This document shows, in pieces, positions 17,525-27,816 of a stretch of 64,000 nucleotides of DNA. How positions within the stretch are numbered: the stretch's first letter is position 1; every line of letters starts with the position of its first letter. The notes beneath the pieces are model-generated. The model saw only the letters and a list, made by a program, of their open reading frames with translations. It made no database searches and had not been told where the DNA came from. This stretch comes from Haloarcula pelagica (GTDB lineage Archaea; Halobacteriota; Halobacteria; Halobacteriales; Haloarculaceae). The stretch lies in NCBI RefSeq assembly GCF_030127105.1, contig NZ_CP126161.1, positions 1,736,001 to 1,800,000 of the forward strand, given 5' to 3'. A program made the position numbers and the translations under genes.

Positions 17525-18568
17525 TCACTCCTCGCGTACGGAGAGCAGTTCGGCGGCCAGGTCCTCGGTGTAGGCGCCGCTGCCGCCGACGCTGCGGTGG
17601 GTCCCCTCGACATCGAGGACGAGTCCGTTCTGGCCGGTGAACTCGGCTGTCGCGGGCTCGACCAGCCCCTGTTTCGTCTCGACGACTCGCCCCGTCACCG
17701 TCTCCGCTCCCTGTCCCGGGAAGAGGTGGGCCGTCACCGTCAGCGACTGGGGGTCGTGGTAGGTCGCGACGGCGAACAGCCCGTGGCGAAACGACACCCG
17801 CTCCAGTGGAAGCGAGGGGCAGTCGGCGCGGTAGACCTGGTCGCCGGCCGCCCAGAAGTTCGACCACTGCGAGAGGATCGCGATGGCGTTTTTCGGGCTC
17901 TGTTCGATCGCGAGGCCGTACTCCCCCTGACGGTGTTTGCCGTGCAACAGCGAGGAGTCGCTGGTGATCGAGACACGCCCGTCGGCGGCGGCCAGACTCG
18001 CGACGGTCGCCTCCCACGTCCGGACGGCGTGTGCCCCGCTGGCGATCTGCTCGACATCGACACGGTCGTCGATCCCGGCCGTCCCCAGCAGGACGGCGAC
18101 GAACACGCCCCGGTGGACGGCGCGTTCGAGCGGCGCCGCGAGGCGGCTGATCGCGGGCGCGGGAACCGACAGGAACACCTCCTGCTCGGCGTCCTCGATG
18201 AGCCGTTCCAGGCGGTCGTAGAGGGTCTCCCGCGTCCGGACGAGTTCGACCGCGGGGTAGTCCGGTTCCGTCTCGGTGTGGCGCTTGGCGAGGTCGGTCG
18301 CCAGTTCCGAGAGCTCGTCGGTCATCGACTCGATGGCCGACTCCGGGTCGACCGCCCGGACCTGTGTCGGCGTGCGGTGATCGTCGACGACGACGAGCCC
18401 GCGGTCCTCTAAGCTCTCGACGAGGTCGTAGACGTAGCCCGTCGAGATGTCGGTCGCCGTACTGAGCTCCGCGATGGTCGCGGAACCCCGTTCCAACACC
18501 GCGACGTACGTGCGTGCCTCCGTCTCCGAGAGCCCGAACCGGGTCAACTGCGCTACCGTCTCCGCCAT
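17525..18568 (-). CDS. TrmB-family transcriptional regulator
   Basis: A 347-residue regulator. The N-terminal winged helix (LTRFGLSETEARTYVAVLERGSATIAELSTATDISTGYVYDLVESLEDRGLV) is typical of TrmB. It is followed by a short coiled region and a C-terminal sugar-binding-type effector domain. TrmB proteins bind operators near sugar-metabolism promoters and respond to sugars or sugar phosphates. The effector and targets cannot be told here: the gene is alone, divergent from the thioesterase gene with 115 bp between starts. ATG at 18568. Confidence 0.9.
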   Translation of the reverse strand: MAETVAQLTRFGLSETEARTYVAVLERGSATIAELSTATDISTGYVYDLVESLEDRGLVVVDDHRTPTQVRAVDPESAIESMTDELSELATDLAKRHTETEPDYPAVELVRTRETLYDRLERLIEDAEQEVFLSVPAPAISRLAAPLERAVHRGVFVAVLLGTAGIDDRVDVEQIASGAHAVRTWEATVASLAAADGRVSITSDSSLLHGKHRQGEYGLAIEQSPKNAIAILSQWSNFWAAGDQVYRADCPSLPLERVSFRHGLFAVATYHDPQSLTVTAHLFPGQGAETVTGRVVETKQGLVEPATAEFTGQNGLVLDVEGTHRSVGGSGAYTEDLAAELLSVREE

Positions 18569-18683
18569 GCACGCAATGGCGTGGCCGACGCCTTCAGTCC
18601 ATCGACGGTGACGTTCGGTACCACGACTGACACGTTGCTCCGAATTCTCACGGGCTTTTACCGCTCGCTGTCGTCGTGACCGT

Positions 18684-19106
18684 ATGGACGTTCAGGGAAT
18701 CTTCAACGAGTTGCCGTTCGTCGAGGAGCTGGGAATGGAACTCACCACCGTCGAAGAGGGCCACGCCGAGGGACGGCTCCCGCTGGCGGACGAACACTCC
18801 TCGAACCCGGCGAAACAGATCGCACACGGCGGCGTGACGTACTCGCTGGTCGACACCGTCGGCGGCGCGGCCGTCGTCTCGCTGTCGGGGACGATCTCGC
18901 CGACCGTCGACATGCGGATCGACTATCTCGCGCCGGCGACGGCGGACCTCCACGCCGAGGCCGAGGTGGTCCGGATGGGCGGGAGCGTCGCCGTCGTCGA
19001 CATCGACGTGTACGACGCCGACGACCACCACGTCGCGACGGCTCGCGGGACGTACAAGACGAGCGGCGAGGGCGACGGATCGCCCTGGCGACACGAGGAC
19101 GCTTAG
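18684..19106 (+). CDS. PaaI-family hotdog thioesterase
   Basis: A 140-residue hotdog-fold protein. The central AHGGVTYSLVDTVGGAAVVS is the classic HGG block of PaaI/4HBT thioesterases, followed by the strand PTVDMRIDYLAPA. These enzymes hydrolyse acyl- or aryl-CoA esters. ATG at 18684. Its last bases overlap the convergent antiporter gene by four. Confidence 0.9.
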   Translation: MDVQGIFNELPFVEELGMELTTVEEGHAEGRLPLADEHSSNPAKQIAHGGVTYSLVDTVGGAAVVSLSGTISPTVDMRIDYLAPATADLHAEAEVVRMGGSVAVVDIDVYDADDHHVATARGTYKTSGEGDGSPWRHEDA

Positions 19107-21007
19107 TCGCTGCCGACCAGTTTCATTCCGTCACGGACGGACTCACGGCGACCCAGCAGCGTCACCATATCGCCGTCCTGAAGGACGTAGTCGGCCGTCG
19201 GAACCTGTGCTTCCTCGAAGTTCTCGCCGCTGACCAGCGCGATGAGACACGCTTCGGGGAGCATCGGCCCGACCTCACGGACGGACTTGCCGACGAGGTC
19301 CGAGTTCGTCAGTTCGACCTCCTGTACGTCGCCGGTCCGGCCCACGTCGGTCATCCAGTGGGCGATCGCCGGCCGCTCGATCTGGTTGTCGATGGCCCAG
19401 GCGGTCGCCATCGCCGAGGAGATGGTCCGCACGCCCAGGTCCTCGAAGGCCTCGACGTTGTCGGGGTTGTTCGCGCGAGCGATGACCCGCTCGACATCGA
19501 ACTTCGAACTGGCCAGTTGGGACACCAGCAGGTTCGCGTCGTCGTCGCCGGTGGCCGCGACCACGGTCTTGGCGTTCTCGGCCCCGGCAGAGCGTAACAC
19601 GTCGGTATCGGTACCGTCACCGATCTCGACGGCATACCCCAGGTTCCGGGCACGTTCGACGATCGATTCGTCCTCTTCGATGATGACGACGTTCTCGCCT
19701 CGATCTTCGAGGCGTTCGGCGAGCGCACGGCCCACCTGTCCGCCGCCAACGATGATGACTCTCATTGGTATCACGTCCAGATATTCCGCGATGTAGCGCG
19801 CGAGACCGCCCTCGAACAGCGCGGTCACGAAGATGACCAGGAAGACGGTCCCCAGCAGGATCTCCGCCTGTGTGGCCAGCAGTTCCGCCTGCGCACCGCC
19901 GACCTCCTCGGCGACGGTGTTCAGTTCGACGGCGAACAGCGTCGCGACCGACGCCGGGATGATCCCGCGTGGCCCGACGAAACTGACGAACAGCTTCTCG
20001 CCCCGCGTGAACCGGTCCCCGGCCGTCGAGATGAACACGAGCAGCGGGCGGATGAGCAAGGCGACGGCGGCGACGACGACGATCCCCGCCAGTCCGACAT
20101 CGATCAGGGCGTCCAGGCTCAGTTGGGCGGCCAGCGCGATGAACACGAACGAGAGGACCAGCAGCGTGATGTCGCCTTTGAACTCCTCGATGTCCTCCTC
20201 GTAGGGGTGGTCGATGTTACCGAGCGCGATCCCGGCGGTGGCGGCCGCGGCGACGCCCGCCTCGGTCGCGATGGTGTTGGCCACGGCGTAGGCGACCAGC
20301 GCGCCGGCGAGCGTCAACAGCCGGGCGTTCCGCGGTGCGTCGCTTGGCGAGAGGTCGATGTACTGCAGGAGGTAGTACAACAGCCCGGCGACGACGAGGC
20401 CGACCAGCAGGCCGGTCCCCAGTCGGAGCGCGAACGCCTGGATCAGTCCCTCGCTGGTCGTGGCGGGGTTGACCGTCTCGAAGACGACCACGGCGATGAT
20501 CGCGGCGGTCACGTCGTTGACGATCCCCTCCGTCTCCAGGGCGGTCGCGACCCGGTCCCGGACCGGGACGACGCTCAGGATCGGCGTGATGACCGTCGGC
20601 CCCGTCGCCACTAGCAGGGCGCCGATGAGCACCGCGAGGTTCCAGGAGACGGCCGGGTCGTCGAACGCGAACTTGACCGCGATAGCGGTGCCGACGAGGG
20701 CGATGACCGCGCCCAGTGTCACGAGCCGGAACGTCGCCGCAGGGGCCTCGCGGATACGCTCGAACCGGAGGTGGTAGGCCCCCTCGAAGACGATGATCGC
20801 GACGGCCAGGCCGACGATCGCCGACAGGGCACCGCCGAAGGTGCCGCTGCCGATGATCCCCAGTCCGGGTTGCCCGATGATGATTCCGACGAGCAAGTAG
20901 AAGATGATACTCGGGACCCTGAGCCGGGCGGCCGCGACCTGTGCGAGCACACCGAGTCCGATGATACCGGCGACGAGTGGAATCAGTAGGGCGGAGCTAC
21001 CAGCCAC
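19103..21007 (-). CDS. CPA-type cation:proton antiporter with RCK (TrkA) domains
   Basis: A 634-residue membrane transporter. About 12 transmembrane segments fill residues 5-405, in Na+/H+-exchanger style (FVGPRGIIPASVATL contains a charged pocket residue). A cytoplasmic TrkA-N domain follows, with a Rossmann motif VIIVGGGQVGRALAERLE near 410. A TrkA-C domain ends the protein (EVELTNSDLVGKSVREVGPMLPEAC and VPTADYVLQDGDMVTLLG). The nucleotide- and ligand-gated RCK part suggests regulated K+ or Na+ efflux coupled to protons, relevant to salt balance. ATG at 21007. Confidence 0.92.
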   Translation of the reverse strand: MAGSSALLIPLVAGIIGLGVLAQVAAARLRVPSIIFYLLVGIIIGQPGLGIIGSGTFGGALSAIVGLAVAIIVFEGAYHLRFERIREAPAATFRLVTLGAVIALVGTAIAVKFAFDDPAVSWNLAVLIGALLVATGPTVITPILSVVPVRDRVATALETEGIVNDVTAAIIAVVVFETVNPATTSEGLIQAFALRLGTGLLVGLVVAGLLYYLLQYIDLSPSDAPRNARLLTLAGALVAYAVANTIATEAGVAAAATAGIALGNIDHPYEEDIEEFKGDITLLVLSFVFIALAAQLSLDALIDVGLAGIVVVAAVALLIRPLLVFISTAGDRFTRGEKLFVSFVGPRGIIPASVATLFAVELNTVAEEVGGAQAELLATQAEILLGTVFLVIFVTALFEGGLARYIAEYLDVIPMRVIIVGGGQVGRALAERLEDRGENVVIIEEDESIVERARNLGYAVEIGDGTDTDVLRSAGAENAKTVVAATGDDDANLLVSQLASSKFDVERVIARANNPDNVEAFEDLGVRTISSAMATAWAIDNQIERPAIAHWMTDVGRTGDVQEVELTNSDLVGKSVREVGPMLPEACLIALVSGENFEEAQVPTADYVLQDGDMVTLLGRRESVRDGMKLVGSD

Positions 21008-21056
21008 TGGTGTCCTCCATCGTCCCGGGTGACGGACGGCCTACTGATAAACGCGT

Positions 21057-21974
21057 CTACTCGCCGTGCTCGGTGTCGCGCCGGTCCAGCGCGACCAGCA
21101 CGCCACGGACGTTCATCGCCACCTCCGCCCGTGCCTTGTGGTCGCTCCAGACATCGGGAGTCGTGACGGTCTCGACGAAGTGGTCGACGACCGCCTGGTC
21201 GTCCTCGCGGTCGGCACGGACCGTCGCCACGTCGGCGACCCACTCCGACAGTTTGTCGGCGTACACCGCCAGCCGGTCGTCGGTCGGGGCGGGGCCGAAG
21301 TGGCCGTACAGCAGCGTCTCGGGGTCGATCTCCTGGAGCCGTTCGACATCTTCGAGCGCCGTCTCCAGTTCGAAGTTCACCGGCGGGCTCGTGACGTGGA
21401 CCTCGTCGGTCGAGGGCGTGTAGATGCCGGCGGCGTCGGCCGTGAACACCCCGTCGATGGTCGGGTCGTGGAAGACGACCTGGTGGGGGGCGTGGCCCGG
21501 CGCGTGGATCACTTCGAAGGTGTGATCGCCCAGGTCGATCTCGTCGCCGTCTTCGACCGTCTCGATGCGCTCTTCGGGGACCGGTTCCGGTTCGACGTAG
21601 TACTGGATCTGGTCGCCGACGGCCTGTTTGGTCCCCTCCCAGAGTCGGCCGGGGTCGACGAGGTGGCGCGCGCCCGACTCGTGGACGTAGACCGTGGCGT
21701 TCGGGCACGCCTCCGCAAGGTAGCCGGCCCCGCCGGCGTGGTCCAGATGGACGTGTGTCACCGCGATCGTTTCGAGGGCCTCGGGAGCGACCCCGACCTC
21801 GTCCATCGCATCGAGGATGTTCTCGTAGCGGGTGCCGATGCCCGTGTCCACGAGCGCCGGCCGCTCGGCGTCGACGATGTACACCGAGCCGTATTCCTCG
21901 ACATCGTACATCCCGGTGTCGACGTAGTAGACATCCGCACAGTCGTCGGCCTCGAACACGTCACCGATTGCCAT
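21057..21974 (-). CDS. MBL-fold metallo-hydrolase
   Basis: A 305-residue metallo-beta-lactamase-fold protein. It has the metal motif TVHLDH-type (VTHVHLDHAGGAGYL), the later His in IHAPGHAPHQVVFHD, and Asp in VFTADAAGIY. YGHFGPA near the C terminus supplies the final ligand. It resembles glyoxalase-II-like or flavo-diiron-related hydrolases; the substrate is unknown. ATG at 21974. It lies just downstream of leuS on the same strand, with a 44-bp gap. Confidence 0.88.
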   Translation of the reverse strand: MAIGDVFEADDCADVYYVDTGMYDVEEYGSVYIVDAERPALVDTGIGTRYENILDAMDEVGVAPEALETIAVTHVHLDHAGGAGYLAEACPNATVYVHESGARHLVDPGRLWEGTKQAVGDQIQYYVEPEPVPEERIETVEDGDEIDLGDHTFEVIHAPGHAPHQVVFHDPTIDGVFTADAAGIYTPSTDEVHVTSPPVNFELETALEDVERLQEIDPETLLYGHFGPAPTDDRLAVYADKLSEWVADVATVRADREDDQAVVDHFVETVTTPDVWSDHKARAEVAMNVRGVLVALDRRDTEHGE

Positions 21975-22018
21975 AGCTCGGATGGCGGCCGGCGGCGGGA
22001 AAACCGTTGCGACCCCGG

Positions 22019-24673
22019 TCAGGAGATGTGGATGGCGGGCTTGTTCGGCCGGGCCTTCCGGGCGAGGTCGTCGTCGCCGCCCCGTCGGACAGTCACGTCG
22101 GCACCGAACTCGTCTTCGAACAGCCAGCGGGCCTGCTCCAACACGGCGAGTTCCCGGTCGCCGTCGACGATCGGTTCCAGCCCGGCACCCTCCGCGGCCA
22201 GGTCGGCGGCGTAGTCGGCCGCGGCGTCGCCATGCTCCCTGATCCGCTCGTCGTCCATGATGGCGCCGACGATGGCGTCGCCGGGATCGGCCGCGCGGGC
22301 GATCTCGTAGGCGTCGTACTGCCAGTCGGGCGCGACGACGAGTTCGATCGTCTCGGGATCGTCGATGTCGACCACCTCGGTGATGTCCCGAACGTCGTCG
22401 AGCGTCGTCCGGACGAGCTGGCGCTCGATACGGTAGTGTTCGACATCCCGCAGCGACTCGGGCCAGTCGGCGGCCGCGACCGGGCCTTCCTCGTCCAGGG
22501 TGAGCCACATCTCCTCGGCGAGATACGGGGCGATCGGGGCGACCAGTTTCGTCAGTACGCGCAGCGCCCGCCCGTAGGCGAACCGATAGGGCTCGTCGTA
22601 GCTGGCGTACCGGCGCAACAGGCGCGCGAACCGCTGGAGTTCGCTGACGACGCGGTGGAAGCGGAACCGCTCGTACTCCTCGGTGACAGCGGCGATGGTG
22701 CGGTCGATCTCGCGTTCGAGGTAGGCGTCGTGGTCGGCGCTGTCGGTCCGGCCCGTCCCCTCGGCGAAGTCGGTTGCCATCCCGTAGAGAGTCTGCTGGA
22801 AGTCGTAGGCCGTCGACACGTCCTTGACCGTCCACTCGAAGTCCTGGGCCGGGTGGGCCGCAGAGAGGACGAACAGCCGGGTCGTCTCGGCGCCGTACTC
22901 GTGGGGCGCGATGTCGTTGCCCTTCGACTTGGACATCTTCTCGCCGCCGTGCAGCACCGTCCCCTGGTTGATGAGCCGGTCGACCGGTTCCCGCCGGTCC
23001 AGCAGTCCCAGGTCCGCGAGCGCGCGGGTGAAAAACCGGATGTACAGCAGGTGGAGCACGGCGTGTTCCTCGCCGCCGACGTACACGTCCACGGGAAGCC
23101 ACTCGTCGGCGGTCGCCTGGTCGAAGGGGGCGTCGTCGAAGTGGGGCGAGAGATAGCGCAGGAAGTACCACGAGGAGTCGACGAACGTGTCCATCGTGTC
23201 GGTCTCCCGCACCGCGTCGGCCCCACAGTCCGGACAGGTCGTCTGTTTCCACTCCTCGGCGGCGTCGAGCGGGTTCCCGGTCGTCTGGACGTACTCCGGC
23301 AGTTCGACGGGGAGGTCCTCATCGGGGACCGGAACGTGTCCACAGTCCGCACAGTGGACGACGGGGATCGGCGTCCCCCAGTAGCGCTGCCGGGAGATGA
23401 GCCAGTCCCGCAGGCGGTAGGTGGTCGCCGCCTCGGCGGTGTCGTGAGCCAGCAGACGGTCGCGGGCGGCCGTGCTCGCCAGCCCGTCGTACTCCCCGCT
23501 TGCGGTGAGCATCCCGTCGTCGGTGTACGGTTCCCCCGGGAGGTTCGTTCCGGTGCCGTCGACGGGTTCGACGACCTGCTCGACCGGGAGGTCGTGCTCG
23601 CCGGCGAAGGCGTGGTCCCGCTCGTTGTGGGCCGGGACACCCATCACCGCGCCGGTCCCCACGTCGTCTAAGACGTAGGCTGCGACGTACACCGGCAGCT
23701 CCTCGCCGGTGTAGGGGTGGGTCGCCGTGAGGTCGGTCTCGACGCCGGACAGGCCGGCGTCGTCGGCGTCGGCGACCGACTCGACGTAGTCGGCCACGGC
23801 CTCGTCCGCGGCGGCCAGTTCACGGGCGAGGTCGTGGCCCGGCGAGAGCGCGAGGTAGGTCGCGCCGTAGACGGTGTCCAGCCGGGTCGTGAACGCCTCG
23901 ATCGGGCCGGCGTCGGTCTCGAAGGCGACGCGGGCGCCCTCCTGGCGGCCGATCCAGTTGCGCTGGCTGTCCCGGACGCCTTCGGGCCACCCGTCGAGGT
24001 CGTCCAGGCCGTCGTAGAGTTCGTCGGCGTAGTCGGTGATCGTGAAGAACCACTGGTCGAGATCACGCTGTTCGACGCCGGTGCCACAGCGCCAGCAGAC
24101 CCCGCGGTCGTCGCCGTGGCCGGGACCGTGGCTCCGGTGGCGCTCGCTCCCCTCGGGTCGTTCGACCTGGGCGTCGGCCAGCACCGTCTCGCAGTCGGGA
24201 CACCAGTTGACCGTCGCGGCGTCGTACTCGACGAGTCCCTCGTCGTAGAAGCGGGTGAACAGCCACTGGTTCCACCGGTAGTAGTCGGGATCACAGGTGG
24301 TGATCTCCCGGGACCAGTCGTAGCCAAAGCCCATCTCTTCTAGGTCGTCGCGCATCCGCTCGATACACGAGCGAGTCCAGGACTCGGGGTCGGTGTCCCG
24401 TTGGTAGGCGGCGTTCTCGGCCGGCAGCCCGAAGGCGTCCCACCCCATCGGGTGGAGAACATCGTCACCGTCCATCCGGCGATAGCGGGCGTAGGCGTCG
24501 GTGATCGCGTAGTTGCGGATGTGGCCCATGTGGAGCGATCCCGACGTGTAGGGGAACATCCCCAGGACGTAGGTCGGGTCGGTAGCGTCGTCGGGACAGT
24601 CGTAGACGCCCTCCCGCTCCCAGACGTGTTGCCAGTACTCCTGGACCCGCGTGTGGTCGTAGCGACGAGCCAT
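22019..24673 (-). CDS. leuS: leucyl-tRNA synthetase (bacterial type)
   Basis: Class I synthetase of 884 residues that charges tRNA-Leu. HIGH is present as HMGH inside [28 protein letters not shown], which is the bacterial LeuRS form. KMSKS is present as MSKSKGN near residue 585. An editing (CP1) domain lies between, from about residue 220 to 430, with [21 protein letters not shown]. Two Cys pairs (CPDCETV, CWRCG) form the zinc region. Bacterial-type LeuRS is known in haloarchaea from ancient transfer. I chose the ATG at 24673; a longer upstream reading contains repeat-derived sequence and is not protein-like. Confidence 0.95.
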   Translation of the reverse strand: MARRYDHTRVQEYWQHVWEREGVYDCPDDATDPTYVLGMFPYTSGSLHMGHIRNYAITDAYARYRRMDGDDVLHPMGWDAFGLPAENAAYQRDTDPESWTRSCIERMRDDLEEMGFGYDWSREITTCDPDYYRWNQWLFTRFYDEGLVEYDAATVNWCPDCETVLADAQVERPEGSERHRSHGPGHGDDRGVCWRCGTGVEQRDLDQWFFTITDYADELYDGLDDLDGWPEGVRDSQRNWIGRQEGARVAFETDAGPIEAFTTRLDTVYGATYLALSPGHDLARELAAADEAVADYVESVADADDAGLSGVETDLTATHPYTGEELPVYVAAYVLDDVGTGAVMGVPAHNERDHAFAGEHDLPVEQVVEPVDGTGTNLPGEPYTDDGMLTASGEYDGLASTAARDRLLAHDTAEAATTYRLRDWLISRQRYWGTPIPVVHCADCGHVPVPDEDLPVELPEYVQTTGNPLDAAEEWKQTTCPDCGADAVRETDTMDTFVDSSWYFLRYLSPHFDDAPFDQATADEWLPVDVYVGGEEHAVLHLLYIRFFTRALADLGLLDRREPVDRLINQGTVLHGGEKMSKSKGNDIAPHEYGAETTRLFVLSAAHPAQDFEWTVKDVSTAYDFQQTLYGMATDFAEGTGRTDSADHDAYLEREIDRTIAAVTEEYERFRFHRVVSELQRFARLLRRYASYDEPYRFAYGRALRVLTKLVAPIAPYLAEEMWLTLDEEGPVAAADWPESLRDVEHYRIERQLVRTTLDDVRDITEVVDIDDPETIELVVAPDWQYDAYEIARAADPGDAIVGAIMDDERIREHGDAAADYAADLAAEGAGLEPIVDGDRELAVLEQARWLFEDEFGADVTVRRGGDDDLARKARPNKPAIHIS

Positions 24674-24690
24674 TCGATACCGTAGCCTCC

Positions 24691-24781
24691 GCCGGCCGTC
24701 CACATGAGTGTTCGGCCGGCGAGGCTGTCGACTCCGTGATCCGTGGACCGAGCCGGCCATCCACATGAGTGTTCGGCCGAC
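24691..24781. repeat. two near-identical 30-bp inverted-repeat elements between leuS and hel308
   Basis: Copies at 24691-24720 and 24752-24781 differ at 2 of 30 positions and have starts 61 bp apart. Each has an 8-bp arm (GCCGGCCG in copy 1), a 14-base centre identical in both (TCCACATGAGTGTT) and a closing arm. Copy 1 has perfect arms. In copy 2 both changes turn a pair into G-U when read as RNA on the leuS strand, but into mismatches on the hel308 strand. Copy 1 ends 17 bases before the leuS ATG. Confidence 0.7.
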
Positions 24782-24790
24782 AGTGCGACA

Positions 24791-24798
24791 GTTTAAAT
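24791..24798. promoter_or_regulatory. shared bidirectional TATA box for hel308 and possibly leuS
   Basis: GTTTAAAT sits 26-33 bp upstream of the hel308 ATG (24824), giving a leaderless start. It is AT-symmetric enough to serve the minus strand too; a leuS transcript from it would start inside repeat copy 2. Confidence 0.5.
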
Positions 24799-24823
24799 CG
24801 CGGCAGGACCCAACCGAGCAGTA

Positions 24824-27229
24824 ATGGACGTTGCGGACCTGCCGGGCGTGCCCGACTGGCTGCCCGACCATCTACGCGGAGACGGGATCGAGGAGCTGTA
24901 TCCACCCCAGGCCGAGGCCGTCGAGGCCGGGGTCACGCGCGGTGAGAACCTCGTCGCCGCCATCCCGACCGCGAGCGGGAAAACTCTCGTGGCGGAACTG
25001 GCGATGCTGTCCTCGGTCGCCCGCGGCGGGACGGCGCTGTATATCGTCCCGTTGCGCGCGCTGGCAAGCGAGAAGCGCGCCGAGTTCGAACAGTTCGAGG
25101 AGTACGGCTTAGACGTAGGCGTCTCGACGGGCAACTACGAGTCCGACGGCGGCTGGCTGGCCGACAAGGACATCGTCGTCGCCACCAGCGAGAAGGTCGA
25201 TTCCCTCGTGCGAAACGACGCGCCCTGGATCGGGGACCTGAGCTGTGTCGTCAGCGACGAGGTCCACCTCGTCGACGACGGGAACCGGGGACCGACGCTG
25301 GAGGTGACCCTGGCGAAGCTCCGCCGGCTCAACCCCGACCTGCAGACGGTTGCGCTGTCGGCGACCATCGGCAACGCCGACGAACTGGCCGGCTGGCTCG
25401 ACGCCGAACTCGTCGACTCGGACTGGCGGCCCATCGACCTCCAGAAGGGGGTCCACTACGGCCAGGCGCTCCACCTCGAAGACGGGAGCCAGCAGCGCCT
25501 CGCCGTCCGTAACAACGAGAAGCCGACCGCCGCGATCGTCCGGGACACGCTGACCGACGACACCGACGAGGACGGCGAAGTGGTCGAGGAGGGGGGCTCG
25601 ACACTGGTGTTCGTCAACTCCCGGCGCAACGCCGAGTCGGCCGCCGGCCGGCTGGGGAGTACGGTCCGACCCCACCTCAGCGACGACGAGCGCGACCAGT
25701 TGGCCGACGTGGCCGCCGAGATCCGGGACGTGAGCGACACCGAGACCAGCGACGACCTGGCCGACGCCGTCGCCGACGGCGCGGCGTTCCATCACGCCGG
25801 GCTGGCACGGGGCCACCGGGAACTCGTCGAGGAGGCGTTCCGGGACCGGCTCGTGAAGGTCGTCTGTGCGACGCCGACGCTGGCCGCCGGCGTGAACACG
25901 CCCTCCCGGCGCGTGGTCGTCCGGGACTGGCGCCGCTACGACGGCGAGGCCGGCGGGATGCAACCGCTCTCCGTGCTGGAGGTCCACCAGATGATGGGGC
26001 GGGCCGGCCGGCCCGGACTCGACCCCTACGGCGAGGCGGCGCTGATCGCCAACAGCCACGACGAACTCGACGAACTGTTCGAGCGGTACGTCTGGGCCGA
26101 CCCCGAGCCCGTGCGGTCGAAACTCGCCGCCGAACCCGCTCTGCGGACACACATCCTGGCGACGGTCGCCTCCGGGTTCGCCCGGTCGCGCGGCGGCCTC
26201 CTGGAGTTTCTCGAACAGACGCTGTACGCGAGCCAGACGACCGAGAGCGGCCGGCTCGAACGGGTCGTCGGCGACGTGCTCACCTACCTCGAACGGAACG
26301 GCTTCGTCGAGCGGGACGGCGACGAACTCGACGCCACGTCGCTTGGCCACACCGTCTCGCGGCTCTACCTCGATCCGATGAGCGCCGCCGAGATCGTCGA
26401 CGGGCTGGAACACTGGGAGCGCCACGCGGCCGAACCGGCGACCGACGGCGCCGAGCGGGCCGCCGATGACGGGTTCACGACCGCGAGCGAACTCGCGGAC
26501 GGCGAGCAGGCCGGCGCGGCCGGGACGGACCCCGACGACATCTCGGCGCTGGGCCTGTTCCATCTCGTCTCGCGGACGCCGGACATGTACGAACTGTACC
26601 TCCGGTCGGGCGACCGCGAGGAGTACGAGATGGCGGTGTACGAGCGCGAGGCCGAACTGCTCGGGCCGACGCCCTCGGAGTTCGAGGACGACCGCTTCGA
26701 GGACTGGCTCGCGGCGTTCAAGACCGGCCGGCTGTTGGAGGACTGGGCCTCCGAGATCGACGAGGAGACGATCACCGAACGCTACGGCGTCGGCCCGGGC
26801 GACATCCGCGGGAAAGTCGAGACCGCGCAGTGGCTGCTGGGGGCCGCCGAGTCCCTGGCAAGCGAGGTCGGTCTGGACGCCGCACCGGCGATCAGCGAGG
26901 CCAGGCGGCGGGTCGAACACGGCGTCGGCGAGGAGCTGATCGATCTGGCGGGCGTGCGCGGCGTCGGCCGCAAGCGCGCCCGACGGCTCTACGACGCCGG
27001 CATCACCGACCGCGCCGCGCTGCGCGACGCCCCGAAACCGACCGTCCTCGCGGCGCTCCGGGGCCGGGAGAAGACCGCCGAGAACGTCCTGGAGAACGCC
27101 GGCCATCGGAACCCCTCGATGGAGGGGGTCGAACCGGACCCGGACGTTGCGGTCGTGGCGGACGACGGCTCGGCCGGAGAACGGTCGGACGACACTGCCG
27201 AGGACCAGTCCAGCCTGGGGGATTTCTGA
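24824..27229 (+). CDS. hel308: Hel308 family ATP-dependent DNA helicase
   Basis: Superfamily 2 helicase of 801 residues that unwinds lagging-strand forks with 3'-5' polarity and helps fork restart. Motif I is [16 protein letters not shown] near residue 45; the DEVH box is [12 protein letters not shown] near 144; motif VI is [14 protein letters not shown] near 390. The C-terminal ratchet and a helix-hairpin-helix ([21 protein letters not shown]) follow, with a short acidic tail. The Q-motif-like start ([17 protein letters not shown]) is intact. ATG start. The TGA overlaps the ATG of cgi121, a pairing conserved in many haloarchaea. Confidence 0.96.
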   Translation: MDVADLPGVPDWLPDHLRGDGIEELYPPQAEAVEAGVTRGENLVAAIPTASGKTLVAELAMLSSVARGGTALYIVPLRALASEKRAEFEQFEEYGLDVGVSTGNYESDGGWLADKDIVVATSEKVDSLVRNDAPWIGDLSCVVSDEVHLVDDGNRGPTLEVTLAKLRRLNPDLQTVALSATIGNADELAGWLDAELVDSDWRPIDLQKGVHYGQALHLEDGSQQRLAVRNNEKPTAAIVRDTLTDDTDEDGEVVEEGGSTLVFVNSRRNAESAAGRLGSTVRPHLSDDERDQLADVAAEIRDVSDTETSDDLADAVADGAAFHHAGLARGHRELVEEAFRDRLVKVVCATPTLAAGVNTPSRRVVVRDWRRYDGEAGGMQPLSVLEVHQMMGRAGRPGLDPYGEAALIANSHDELDELFERYVWADPEPVRSKLAAEPALRTHILATVASGFARSRGGLLEFLEQTLYASQTTESGRLERVVGDVLTYLERNGFVERDGDELDATSLGHTVSRLYLDPMSAAEIVDGLEHWERHAAEPATDGAERAADDGFTTASELADGEQAGAAGTDPDDISALGLFHLVSRTPDMYELYLRSGDREEYEMAVYEREAELLGPTPSEFEDDRFEDWLAAFKTGRLLEDWASEIDEETITERYGVGPGDIRGKVETAQWLLGAAESLASEVGLDAAPAISEARRRVEHGVGEELIDLAGVRGVGRKRARRLYDAGITDRAALRDAPKPTVLAALRGREKTAENVLENAGHRNPSMEGVEPDPDVAVVADDGSAGERSDDTAEDQSSLGDF

Positions 27230-27717
27230 TGGAGGTCGTCGACGGGACCACGACGGTCGACGACGTGGGGGCGTTCGTCGCGGAGCTTGAGGGGATCGGC
27301 GACACCTACGGCGCGACGATCCAGGCGTTCGACGCCCGCTACGTGGTCGACCGCGCACACGTAGAGCGGGCGGTCGAACTGGCGACCCGCGCCCGCGACC
27401 GCGGCGAGGGGATCGCCGAGGACTTCGGCGTCGAGATCCTGCTGTACGCCGCCGGACGGCGCCAGATCAACCAGGCCCTGGAGATGGGCCTCAGCGACGG
27501 GGACTGTCCGGTCGTCGCCGTCGTGGTCGGCGGGGACGAAGCCGCCGCTGCCGCCGCCCTTGGCGACCTGCTCGACCCGGGTGAGACGCTGGGGGAGTAC
27601 GACCGCGACCGGGTCCGCTCGTTTTTCGACGTGACCGACACCGAGTTGGCTGCGACCGAGGGAACCATCGCCGATGCCGTCCACGAGCGGGTCGCGCTGT
27701 TGCCCGTCGAGAAGTAG
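27229..27717 (+). CDS. cgi121: KEOPS complex subunit Cgi121
   Basis: A 162-residue Cgi121-like protein, the KEOPS subunit that binds tRNA and helps Kae1/Bud32 make the universal t6A base at position 37. The family's helical core is visible (VDRAHVERAVELATRARDRGEGIAEDFGVEILLYAAGRRQINQALEMGL), with the conserved LLYAAGxRQI block near residue 70. Length is normal. ATG overlaps the hel308 stop codon, so it is translationally coupled. Confidence 0.9.
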   Translation: MEVVDGTTTVDDVGAFVAELEGIGDTYGATIQAFDARYVVDRAHVERAVELATRARDRGEGIAEDFGVEILLYAAGRRQINQALEMGLSDGDCPVVAVVVGGDEAAAAAALGDLLDPGETLGEYDRDRVRSFFDVTDTELAATEGTIADAVHERVALLPVEK

Positions 27718-27816
27718 CGACAGTGTTTTTCCGCGCTGTGTGTTACGCTGGGCCATGGATTCGCCGCGAACTGCCCGAACCGGTATCGACTCGCGTGTCT
27801 GTCGTCGCCGGAGACC

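Noticed and set aside
22019-22040. Similarity between the end of leuS and the twin repeats (GCCATCCACAT)
   Set aside because: Eleven bases only, on opposite strands and explained by the coding sequence for the final residues; probably chance.
24674-24871. Possible N-terminal extension of leucyl-tRNA synthetase
   Set aside because: The added residues come from the twin repeats and are not like any LeuRS; the ATG at 24673 gives the standard start.
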